A stretch of DNA of 10,949 nt from Helicobacter sp. (lineage in GTDB: Bacteria > Campylobacterota > Campylobacteria > Campylobacterales > Helicobacteraceae): contig JARHZY010000001.1 in the NCBI GenBank assembly GCA_029264655.1, forward strand, positions 1-10,949, written 5' to 3'. The notes below the pieces were generated by a model that worked only from the letters and a program-made list of their open reading frames with translations, did no database searches and was not told the origin of the DNA. The position numbers were made by a program, and so were the translations under genes. Shown here one piece after another: positions 1 through 5,965 of this stretch (its first letter is position 1; the number at the start of each line of letters is the position of its first letter).

Positions 1-244
1 AAACCAAAAAGCTAATTATATCAAATTTACATAACTTTTAAAGCAATAAAATATGTTTTTTTTACTTTAAATCTTGTTATGTAACATATTTTAATTAAAT
101 AGAACAAAGATTTTAAAACATACTTGCATACAATATCTGTGCATCTTGAACCCATGTAAGCCTTTTCTGTGGTAGCAATTTTATAGTTTGCTCTCTTCAC
201 ATATTACTACACAAAAATATCTTTAATAATGCATCATCAAATTA

Positions 245-277
245 TCATCTCCTTTTATCTCTTTTTCTCCATCTCAT
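245..277 (-). other. Ten-codon basic mini-ORF with a good SD (doubtful)
   Basis: On the minus strand an AAGGAG (289-284) lies 6 nt before an ATG that opens the peptide MRWRKRDKRR and a TGA stop. A second AAGGAG (254-249) overlaps its end. The spacing is ideal and the peptide is extremely basic. It is too short to judge as a gene and lies in a purine-rich patch where such matches arise easily. No function is proposed. Confidence 0.15.
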
Positions 278-416
278 CTCATGCTCCTTTAGCTAAAAAT
301 AGAAACAAATAATCAAAAGGCTAATCTCATATACTAATTTATGTATGTTTGTTTTATAAAATAATATATACACCACAAAAATATTGGTAAATATTTTATC
401 TACATATATATTTAAA

Positions 417-471
417 TAGGTTATACAAACAACCTAGTATTAAATGCATAATAAAAATTAGGTATTTTTTT
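417..471 (+). other. Two mutually exclusive hairpins ending in a T-run
   Basis: On the plus strand TAGGTT (417-422) pairs with AACCTA (431-436). The same ACCTA (432-436), extended to 438, can instead pair with 457-463 (ATTAGGT), which is followed by seven Ts (465-471). This is the form of an intrinsic terminator competing with an upstream hairpin. The stems are short and AT-rich, and no gene on the plus strand is known to the left inside the window. Confidence 0.25.
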
Positions 472-587
472 GTTCGCTATGCAAAGCTTTATGAAAAAAT
501 ATCAAAGTATTACCAAAATACATAAAGAAATTAAACACCAATAATTGCTTACCTATAAACTCTAAATATAATACATATTAACCTAAC

Positions 588-675
588 TTGGCACTACGAA
601 TATAGCTTATATTGCATACTACTTTGCTATCTCATTGCAAATACATAAAGCAAAATATTTGGCACTAACTACGAG
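588..675. repeat. Imperfect direct repeat TTGGCACTA..CTACGA
   Basis: TTGGCACTACGA at 588-599 recurs as TTGGCACTAACTACGAG at 659-675, 71 nt downstream, in otherwise low-complexity AT-rich DNA. TTGGCAC resembles the -24 half of a sigma54 promoter, but neither copy has GC ten bases after the GG, so this is recorded only as a repeat. Confidence 0.4.
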
Positions 676-784
676 CAAACAGATGTCGCTCTATATCTTG
701 TTTATTAAACAATGCAATAATCTTTAATAAATGCCATACATATAAGTATTGTAGCCAAAGCAATATAAAAATTATTATTATAAA

Positions 785-947
785 ATATTCTCTTCTTATA
801 CAATATTTAGGTTTTAATTACTATAATATCTTTTTATGGTTATTTTATAGCAATATAGACTTAATCTCTTGTAATTGCTACTACCTAACCCTACTATCAT
901 AGCTTTTATTAGAATAATTTGCAACCTTTTATATATTCTCTTCTTAT
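785..947. repeat. 15-nt exact direct repeat, 148 bp apart
   Basis: ATATTCTCTTCTTAT occurs at 785-799 and again at 933-947. Both copies are followed by related sequence (AATAT, then AGG or TAGG, then TTTT, then TAAT). A third related block, CAATATAGACTTAAT, lies near 852-866. This may be a decayed tandem duplication in the spacer. Confidence 0.5.
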
Positions 948-988
948 CAAAAATACTAACAATGCAATATAGGCTTTTGTAATCTTAT

Positions 989-1018
989 ATAATCTTAGAT
1001 GTATCACGCAAAGATTAT
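989..1018 (-). terminator. Hairpin just after pyrH
   Basis: ATAATCTT (989-996) is perfectly complementary to AAGATTAT (1011-1018): an 8-bp stem with a 14-nt loop, starting 17 nt past the pyrH stop codon on the minus strand. No strong U-tract follows, so termination is plausible but not certain. Confidence 0.4.
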
Positions 1019-1034
1019 TAGATATTTAATTATA

Positions 1035-1748
1035 TTACCGCACAACAGAGAAATCACCTTGTTCATGCACCAACACATCAATAAGATTATGAGGTTTAAA
1101 CATATTGCAAACTAAAATGGGTAGCTTATTATCTTTAGCAAGTGCAATAGCTGTATCATCCATTACTTTAATATGATCGCGTAATGCTTCATCATAGCTT
1201 AAAATAGGCAACAACTTTGCATCATTATATTTGTTTGGATCTTTATCATATACGCCATTTACTTTTGTTGCTTTTACAATAACAGCAGCTTCAATTTCAA
1301 TTGCCCGCAATACTGCTGCAGTATCAGTTGTAAAATATGGATTTCCAGTGCCAGCTCCAAAAATCACAATACGACCTTTTTCTAAATGTCTTAATGCACG
1401 TCTATGGATATAACTCTCACAAACCTCTCTTACATCAATACCACTTTGCACACGCACATCAAGCCCCAAACTCTCTAAAGCCTCTTGTATTGCTACAGCA
1501 TTAATAATTGTCGCTAGCATACCCATATAATCTCCACTTGTGCGTTTAATAAGTCCACCTTGTGCAGCATTAACACCACGAATAATATTGCCACCACCAA
1601 CAACAATGCCAATTTCTAATCCGCATTCATATAAATTCTTAATCTCTTTTGCGATAAATTTCAAAATATCCAAATCAATGCCAAAACCACCAACACCGGC
1701 AAGTGCCTCTCCAGAAAACTTAATTAAAACGCGTTTTTTTGTCTGCAT
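1035..1748 (-). CDS. pyrH: UMP kinase
   Basis: Cytoplasmic bacterial UMP kinase of the amino-acid-kinase fold, converting UMP and ATP to UDP and ADP in pyrimidine nucleotide synthesis. The 237-residue length is full size for the family. Visible motifs are the N-terminal phosphate-binding KFSGEAL (10-16), GGGNIIRG (51-58), Asp73 in the UMP-binding region, GTGNPYFTTD (133-142) and TKVNGVYDKDP (161-171). The ATG at 1748 fits the family start; the ribosome site is weak (AAGG about 8 nt upstream), and a TATAAT -10 lies at 1784-1789. In H. pylori pyrH is followed by rpoZ and spoT (recalled gene order), whereas here more than 1 kb without a gene follows. The hexameric enzyme is usually controlled by GTP and UTP; nothing in the DNA shows further control. 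Identification is firm. Confidence 0.97.
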   Translation of the reverse strand: MQTKKRVLIKFSGEALAGVGGFGIDLDILKFIAKEIKNLYECGLEIGIVVGGGNIIRGVNAAQGGLIKRTSGDYMGMLATIINAVAIQEALESLGLDVRVQSGIDVREVCESYIHRRALRHLEKGRIVIFGAGTGNPYFTTDTAAVLRAIEIEAAVIVKATKVNGVYDKDPNKYNDAKLLPILSYDEALRDHIKVMDDTAIALAKDNKLPILVCNMFKPHNLIDVLVHEQGDFSVVR

Positions 1749-1783
1749 TATAAACCTTTTTTAAAAAATAAAAACACATCATA

Positions 1784-1789
1784 ATTATA
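1784..1789 (-). promoter_or_regulatory. -10 box of pyrH promoter
   Basis: A perfect TATAAT on the minus strand lies 36 nt before the pyrH start, preceded by a T-rich stretch and without a recognisable -35 at normal spacing. This is common for housekeeping promoters in Helicobacter and Campylobacter. Confidence 0.45.
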
Positions 1790-1932
1790 AAAGAAGTGTG
1801 TATATATCTCTTTAACGATAAATCTGAATTTCTATGAAAAATGAATAATACCTTAACAATAAAGTAAGCTTATATACAAAATACTATAGCCAGTAGAAAT
1901 AAAAGAATAAAGCAAGAAGAAAAGCGGTTGTT

Positions 1933-1977
1933 TATACCTTAATATATTCCTAAATATTATAGGAATATATGGGTATA
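1933..1977 (-). terminator. Long two-part hairpin after the aminotransferase gene
   Basis: An 11-bp perfect stem (ATATATTCCTA 1942-1952 with TAGGAATATAT 1960-1970, 7-nt loop) sits inside an outer 6-bp stem (TATACC 1933-1938 with GGTATA 1972-1977). It begins 9 nt past the aminotransferase stop codon. No U-tract follows on either strand, so it may end transcription poorly or protect the mRNA 3' end. Confidence 0.5.
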
Positions 1978-1986
1978 TGAATATTT

Positions 1987-3156
1987 TTATATATAGCGTT
2001 TTTGTCTAAAAGTGCGTAATACTTTTACATAATATTCAGCCTGTTGTGGAGTGCCCAAAGTAACACGACAGAAATTATCAAATTTTGGAAATTGCCGTCC
2101 AACAAGGATATTTTGATTTTTCATATTTTTTGCAAAATCATCATAATCACCTGCAATTTCATGGAAAATAAAGTTAGCATGTGAAGGCGCATAATGTAAT
2201 CCCAAAGAATCAAGTGCTTTTGTTACAATTTGTCTTGATTTAACATTTGAATTGACGCAATATTGTCTGAAATTGAAATCAGAAAGTGCAGCACTTGCTG
2301 CAACTGCACCATATACATTAATGCCTGCAATCTGCAAAAATTCATTGATTCTGCGTTGTAGCTCTGGTGTTGTAATCGCATATCCTACACGCAAGCCTGC
2401 AAGCCCATATATTTTAGAGAATGTGCGCGTTACAATAATATTTTTTGCACCTTCTTTTAAAATATCAATACCACTTTTAAAAGCAGGATCAATTACAAAT
2501 TCTGCGTATGCTTCATCAATAAGGAATATTGTTGTTTGTTTAGCATTGCGTATCCAAGAATATAAGTCATTTGCTCGTATAATATTACCAGTTGGGTTAT
2601 TTGGGTTACAAATATACACAAGCGATATACCATCAAATTCTCTTTCACTTTTTTTCATGCTATCAATATCCATATTAAATTTTGAATCTAAATCAAAATT
2701 TACAACCTCAAGCCCCAGTGGTTTCGCATAAGCGGCAGGAAATTCTAGGGTAGGATTAGGGTTAATAATTCTAAGTGGCATATTAAGCTCTTTTGCAAAA
2801 TTATTAACCGCATATATAGCAGCCTGTAATGCTGCTGAAGAACCATTACTTACACAAACCCTATCTTCTTTCACTTGATAAAAACGGGCAATATCAGTGC
2901 GTAAATCCTCTTCAGCCTTAAATGGGTAAAGAGAAATTTCTGTTGCTTTTTTATCTAATGCTTTTTTAACAAGCCTTGAAAAACCATAGGCATTTTCATT
3001 TGAGTTAAGCAACAATGGCTTATCTCTAGTTGGTAACTTAAAAGATGGCGTAGTAGCTTGCATAGGCGACAAAAGACCACCTAAAGCTAGTGCACTAACA
3101 AGCGTTCCAGCTCTCAATACATCACGTCTATTGATTGTCTGTTCAACATTTTCCAT
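1987..3156 (-). CDS. HisC-like PLP aminotransferase with Tat signal peptide
   Basis: Fold-type I, class I/II PLP-dependent aminotransferase most like histidinol-phosphate aminotransferase. Catalytic landmarks are all present: LNSNENAYG near 50-58, substrate-loop NPNNPTG (184-190), Asp214 and Tyr217 in DEAYAEF, Schiff-base Lys248 in FSKIYGLAGLR with Arg256, and the carboxylate-binding Arg364 in RVTLGT. Unlike ordinary HisC, it starts with a twin-arginine leader: NRRDVLRAG (9-17), a hydrophobic stretch rich in Ala, Leu and Gly, and a likely cleavage after MQA (34). Export of a folded, cofactor-loaded enzyme to the periplasm is inferred. The start at 3156 has AAGGAG 8 nt upstream, and removing the leader would leave no good start. 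It is a one-gene unit with its own promoter, and no his genes are nearby, so a role in histidine synthesis is doubtful. Substrate unknown. Confidence 0.88.
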   Translation of the reverse strand: MENVEQTINRRDVLRAGTLVSALALGGLLSPMQATTPSFKLPTRDKPLLLNSNENAYGFSRLVKKALDKKATEISLYPFKAEEDLRTDIARFYQVKEDRVCVSNGSSAALQAAIYAVNNFAKELNMPLRIINPNPTLEFPAAYAKPLGLEVVNFDLDSKFNMDIDSMKKSEREFDGISLVYICNPNNPTGNIIRANDLYSWIRNAKQTTIFLIDEAYAEFVIDPAFKSGIDILKEGAKNIIVTRTFSKIYGLAGLRVGYAITTPELQRRINEFLQIAGINVYGAVAASAALSDFNFRQYCVNSNVKSRQIVTKALDSLGLHYAPSHANFIFHEIAGDYDDFAKNMKNQNILVGRQFPKFDNFCRVTLGTPQQAEYYVKVLRTFRQKRYI

Positions 3157-3208
3157 AAGAATAACTCCTTAAAATACTATTTTTATGTATGCAGTTTCCA
3201 TTCCTGCA

Positions 3209-3237
3209 ATAATACACTATTTTCACAGAAAATGCAA
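3209..3237 (-). promoter_or_regulatory. Promoter of the Tat-aminotransferase gene
   Basis: On the minus strand TTGCAT (3237-3232), a 17-nt spacer and TATTAT (3214-3209) form a sigma70-like promoter about 53 nt before the start codon. It lies directly after the U-tract of the putative small-RNA terminator. Confidence 0.5.
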
Positions 3238-3238
3238 T

Positions 3239-3269
3239 AAAAAAAAGAAAAATACCGCAATTTTCGGCA
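3239..3269 (-). terminator. Intrinsic terminator upstream of the aminotransferase promoter
   Basis: On the minus strand TGCCG (3269-3265), a 7-nt loop and CGGTA (3257-3253) give a 5-bp stem with one G-U pair. It is followed at once by TTTTTCTTTTTTTT (3252-3239), the clearest U-tract in the window. It lies about 250 nt after parB and about 100 nt after a strong promoter, so it most likely ends a short RNA starting at that promoter. Confidence 0.55.
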
Positions 3270-3346
3270 AGCTTTATAATATCAGCATAAAAAAATGAAT
3301 GAACTTATGCGTTTGCATTGCAATATCTTGACACCAAATAACTAAT
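3239..3346 (-). ncRNA. Candidate small RNA, about 105 nt
   Basis: A stand-alone transcription unit is implied by a strong promoter (3381-3352) and an intrinsic terminator (3269-3239) on the same strand, with no protein-like frame between them. Inside the putative RNA, GCATAA (3310-3305) pairs with TTATGC (3290-3285) to make a hairpin, and TTGCAATGCAA (3323-3313) is a near-perfect palindrome. A 14-codon frame starting inside that palindrome has no ribosome-binding site. Alternatives are an attenuated leader of the aminotransferase mRNA, although that gene has its own promoter after the terminator, or a chance arrangement. I recognise no known RNA family. Confidence 0.4.
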
Positions 3347-3351
3347 GCAGA

Positions 3352-3381
3352 ATTATACTCTACAATATGGCTGAATATCAA
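3352..3381 (-). promoter_or_regulatory. Strong sigma70-type promoter in the parB-aminotransferase gap
   Basis: Minus-strand TTGATA (3381-3376; 5 of 6 to TTGACA), an 18-nt spacer and a perfect TATAAT (3357-3352). It is the best two-box promoter in the window, yet no gene start lies close to it: the next start codon is about 195 nt away, beyond an intrinsic terminator. Confidence 0.6.
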
Positions 3382-3385
3382 TAAA

Positions 3386-3411
3386 GCTAAAAATCCTAAT
3401 ATTACAGGATT
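3386..3411 (-). terminator. Terminator of the birA-parAB operon
   Basis: On the minus strand AATCCT (3411-3406) pairs with AGGATT (3397-3392) around a short loop, with a G-U pair extending the stem to 7 bp. The second arm runs into TTTTT and then a T-rich tail. It lies about 105 nt past the parB stop and just before the next promoter. Confidence 0.5.
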
Positions 3412-3515
3412 ATAATTCAACAAATAACATAGAATCTATTTACTTTTCAATAAAAAATCCATAACAATAATGCATTATGTTTATATTAAAATAATATTTT
3501 ATTTAAAAATGTGTT

Positions 3516-4358
3516 TTATTGTAATTTTTGTAAAATAATATCAAGCTGGCTTTGTGCATCGCACTCTAATATGATACGATTATGTTTAATTGTGCTTGCA
3601 ATATGATAATTTTTTAGTATAGTTTGTAATTTTTGTAAAGAATCTATATATGTAGATTCTGTTGGTGTATCTTTATTTTTAGTTTTCATTGTTTTTGTAA
3701 GCGTCTCTGTTTCTCTTACATTAAGCTTTTGTCCAAATATAGTTTGCAACGCTATTGCTTCATCACTAGGACTTAAACCTATAAGCATTTTTGCATGCCC
3801 TTGCGTTAGTTTCCCATCTTTAATAAGCTCTTGGGCAGATTGGGATAACTCAAGTAAACGCAATGTATTTGTAATTTGTGTGCGTGATTTATATATTTTT
3901 TGTGCAAGTTGTTCTTGTGTTAAATTATACTCTTGCAAAAGTGCTTGGTAACATAAAGCCAAATCAATAGGATTTAAATCCTCGCGTTGCACATTTTCAA
4001 TTAAAGCCAACTCACGCATTTTGTGTTCTTCTGCAGTAATTACAAGTGCTTGTATAGACTCTCTTTGTAACATTTTTGTTGCACGTAATCTGCGTTCACC
4101 TGCAATTAATATGTATGTTCCATGCTCATCTTCACGCACAACAATAGGTTGCAAAAGCCCATAATGTTCTATTGAGTTTGCAAGCTCACGCAGACTTTTT
4201 TCATCAAAGTTTTGACGTGGTTGCATCGGATTTGCTAAAATTGAATTAAGTTGGATTTCTCGTATTACACCATGTGTTTCGTTATAGTTTTTTTCATAAA
4301 CCGCATCAATATCACCTAATAATTCATGAAGCCCACTCCCTAATGATCTTTTAGCCAT
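3516..4358 (-). CDS. parB: Chromosome-partitioning protein ParB (Spo0J family)
   Basis: DNA-binding CTPase that loads at parS sites, spreads along the origin region and works with ParA to segregate the chromosome. Its 280 residues are normal. In order: conserved N-terminal box NPMQPRQNFDEKSLREL (43-59), the CTP-binding GERRLRA (87-93), the arginine-containing ENVQREDLNP (121-130), a helix-turn-helix from LTQEQLAQ to about residue 171 that reads parS, LTQGHAKMLIGL (184-195), and a lysine/threonine-rich linker (about 222-235) before the short C-terminal dimer domain. It overlaps parA by one base (TAATG), with AAGGAG 5 nt before its ATG inside the end of parA, so the two are translationally coupled. 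In H. pylori atpF' follows (recalled gene order); here a terminator does. No parS-like TGTTTCACGTGAAACA was found in the window. Confidence 0.97.
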   Translation of the reverse strand: MAKRSLGSGLHELLGDIDAVYEKNYNETHGVIREIQLNSILANPMQPRQNFDEKSLRELANSIEHYGLLQPIVVREDEHGTYILIAGERRLRATKMLQRESIQALVITAEEHKMRELALIENVQREDLNPIDLALCYQALLQEYNLTQEQLAQKIYKSRTQITNTLRLLELSQSAQELIKDGKLTQGHAKMLIGLSPSDEAIALQTIFGQKLNVRETETLTKTMKTKNKDTPTESTYIDSLQKLQTILKNYHIASTIKHNRIILECDAQSQLDIILQKLQ

Positions 4359-5152
4359 TATTTCTCCTTATTTTGCATATATAGCAATACTTTCGCAAGA
4401 CGCATATATGCTTCATTGCCCGCCGATCTATAATCATAGATAGCAACTGGTTTGCCATAGCTTGGTGCTTCTGCAAGTTTTACATTATGCGGAATCACAA
4501 CATGCCCATCTTTATCTTGAAAAAAATCACCTTTTACATAACGCAGAAGCTCATCTAAAACCTGCTTTGAAAGATTTGTTCTTGCATTATACATAGTAGG
4601 TAAAAAACCACGTATTTTTAAATTCGGATTAATGGAGCGATGGATAATTTTCACCGTATTTAAAAGTTGGGCTAAACCATCAAGGGCAAGGAACTCGCAT
4701 TGCACAGGAACAATCAATGAATTTGCTGCTGCTAAAACATTTAATGTAAGTGGTCCTAATGCTGGTGGGGAATCTATAATAATAAAATCATAATCCATGC
4801 GGATACATTCCACACATTGACAAAGCAACATTTCGCGTTTGCCTTGTTCTTTTGCATAAAATTCAGATTCCACTGCGACTAAATGCTGGTCTGTTGGAGC
4901 AATAAATAGGTTATCAATCATTGTTTGCTGTATTACTTCATTTATTTTTTTACGCCCACTCATTACATGACACATAGTAGATTCCAAAGCATTACGTTTT
5001 ATACCATAACTTAATGTTGCATTTGCCTGTGGATCAAAATCAATAAGCAATACTTTTTTATTGCATAATGCCAAAGAAGCAGCTAAATTAACAGCTGTGG
5101 TTGTTTTCCCAACACCACCTTTTTGGTTTGCGATGCCAACGACTTCGCCCAT
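4358..5152 (-). CDS. parA: Chromosome-partitioning ATPase ParA (Soj)
   Basis: Deviant Walker ATPase that forms ATP-bound dimers on the nucleoid and pulls ParB-parS complexes apart. At 264 residues it is the short chromosomal type without an N-terminal DNA-binding domain. Visible motifs: deviant P-loop KGGVGKTT (11-18) with signature Lys11, Walker A' DFDPQAN (38-44), Walker B IIIDSPP (124-130), and the late-family PHNVKLAEAPSYGKP (221-235). The ATG at 5152 gives the usual N-terminus, and AAGGAG lies 7 nt upstream (5165-5160). It starts 18 nt after birA and ends overlapping parB, so it belongs to the same operon as both. MinD is ruled out by the absence of a C-terminal amphipathic helix and by the adjacent parB. 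Identification is firm. Confidence 0.97.
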   Translation of the reverse strand: MGEVVGIANQKGGVGKTTTAVNLAASLALCNKKVLLIDFDPQANATLSYGIKRNALESTMCHVMSGRKKINEVIQQTMIDNLFIAPTDQHLVAVESEFYAKEQGKREMLLCQCVECIRMDYDFIIIDSPPALGPLTLNVLAAANSLIVPVQCEFLALDGLAQLLNTVKIIHRSINPNLKIRGFLPTMYNARTNLSKQVLDELLRYVKGDFFQDKDGHVVIPHNVKLAEAPSYGKPVAIYDYRSAGNEAYMRLAKVLLYMQNKEK

Positions 5153-5170
5153 ATATATTCTCCTTATATC

Positions 5171-5962
5171 CTAACGCAAACTATATAGAATCTTATCATG
5201 CAAGACTATACTACCATCATCTTGTAGTTGTGCATGTTGCAATGATATTTCACGAGTATATCCATCTTCTTGAATATGCGTATAAAAACGATGGTTTTTA
5301 GAAAAATCTTTTTTATATCGCTCTAGAATCTTGCCCCATGCCATAGTATCTTGTAAAAATGTCTTGCAAACAAAATCATGCGTTGTTATATCCATATCTT
5401 TTTGTAAATCAAATTCTACAATGTTAAAGCTTAAAAAATGCAATATTTTTTTGATTATCGCAGATAAAATCCATAAACTTATAGATTCTAAGGAATCTTG
5501 CTGCTTATGTATTTCTTTTTGTTGCAGTATTGCTGGAATCCCATTTGTAAGCAAGGAATGCTGTTGCTCACTAAAGATATTAAGTCCGATACCAAATACC
5601 ATATATTCTCTTATATATTGCGTTATTAAACCGCCAACCTTATAATCTTGCAAATAAAAATCATTGGGCCACTTAAGCCATAAACCATCATGAAATTCTT
5701 GCAATAATTCAAGTAAAATTTGCCCAAAATAGATTGAAGTAGATTGTTTAGGTAAATCACTTGGTAACAAAGTAATAGGTAAAGCACATGACAAATAAAG
5801 CCCGCATGTAATCTTATCCCATGTATTTGCACGACTACCAATACCCTTTGTTTGCTCTCGTGTTGCTATCACAAAAGGCATATTCATTGTATATTGATTA
5901 CGCACATAATCTGCAAGTAAAACCTGTGTAGATTCTAAACTTTGTGTCCAGAGAAAACGCAT
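5171..5962 (-). CDS. birA: Biotin-[acetyl-CoA carboxylase] ligase (monofunctional)
   Basis: Joins biotin via biotinyl-AMP to the biotin-carrier lysine of acetyl-CoA carboxylase and similar enzymes. The 263-residue protein begins at the catalytic domain, so it lacks the N-terminal DNA-binding domain of E. coli BirA and is probably not a repressor. Motifs: SLESTQ (8-13), EQTKGIGSRANTWD (36-49), YLSCALP (56-62), LKWPND (96-101), Lys108 in DYKVGGLIT, and GIGLN (124-128). The biotinyl-AMP loop, GRGRRGRKW in E. coli, is degenerate here (GIGSRANTW, 40-48), with Ser at the place of Arg118. The middle (about 130-215) is poorly conserved. The gene starts 3 nt after the TPR gene and ends 18 nt before parA. 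Placement next to parAB matches H. pylori and C. jejuni as I recall them. GGAG inside the preceding gene serves as ribosome site. Confidence 0.9.
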   Translation of the reverse strand: MRFLWTQSLESTQVLLADYVRNQYTMNMPFVIATREQTKGIGSRANTWDKITCGLYLSCALPITLLPSDLPKQSTSIYFGQILLELLQEFHDGLWLKWPNDFYLQDYKVGGLITQYIREYMVFGIGLNIFSEQQHSLLTNGIPAILQQKEIHKQQDSLESISLWILSAIIKKILHFLSFNIVEFDLQKDMDITTHDFVCKTFLQDTMAWGKILERYKKDFSKNHRFYTHIQEDGYTREISLQHAQLQDDGSIVLHDKILYSLR

Positions 5963-5965
5963 AAA

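Larger units (their letters stand above)
1..1034. other. AT-rich gene-free region downstream of pyrH
   Basis: No reading frame here has protein-like composition plus a start and ribosome-binding site, on either strand. No tRNA-type T-arm (GTTCRANNC in a stem) was found. The region holds a terminator-like hairpin just after pyrH (989-1018), a 15-nt direct repeat (785-799 and 933-947), a TTGGCACTA repeat (588 and 659), two competing hairpins followed by seven Ts on the plus strand (417-471), a purine-rich patch with SD-like AAGGAG sites on the minus strand (245-290), and a slightly GC-richer patch (about 113-203) with protein-like minus-strand frames. It could be decayed gene DNA, RNA genes or plain spacer. 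The left edge is cut, so the spacer may be longer. Confidence 0.7.

Noticed and set aside
130..170. GGGTTCAAGA on the minus strand as a tRNA T-loop
   Set aside because: The flanking bases do not form a T-stem and no acceptor or anticodon arm can be built around it.
588..676. Two TTGGCAC elements resembling the -24 half of sigma54 promoters
   Set aside because: Neither has GC at the required ten-base spacing after GG (the second has GA there), and no gene follows.
2252..2731. Long plus-strand frame opposite the aminotransferase (and similar ones opposite hypD and birA)
   Set aside because: Antisense shadow of a clearly identified gene; no ribosome site or family features.
3328..3359. Perfect TTGACA followed by TATACT on the plus strand
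   Set aside because: Spacer of 20 nt is too long and no gene or terminator with a U-tract follows on that strand; the minus-strand promoter over the same bases is far better.
3467..3478. 12-bp palindrome ATAATGCATTAT downstream of parB
   Set aside because: Short, AT-rich, no U-tract or known operator; a par-operon terminator lies further downstream at 3411-3386.
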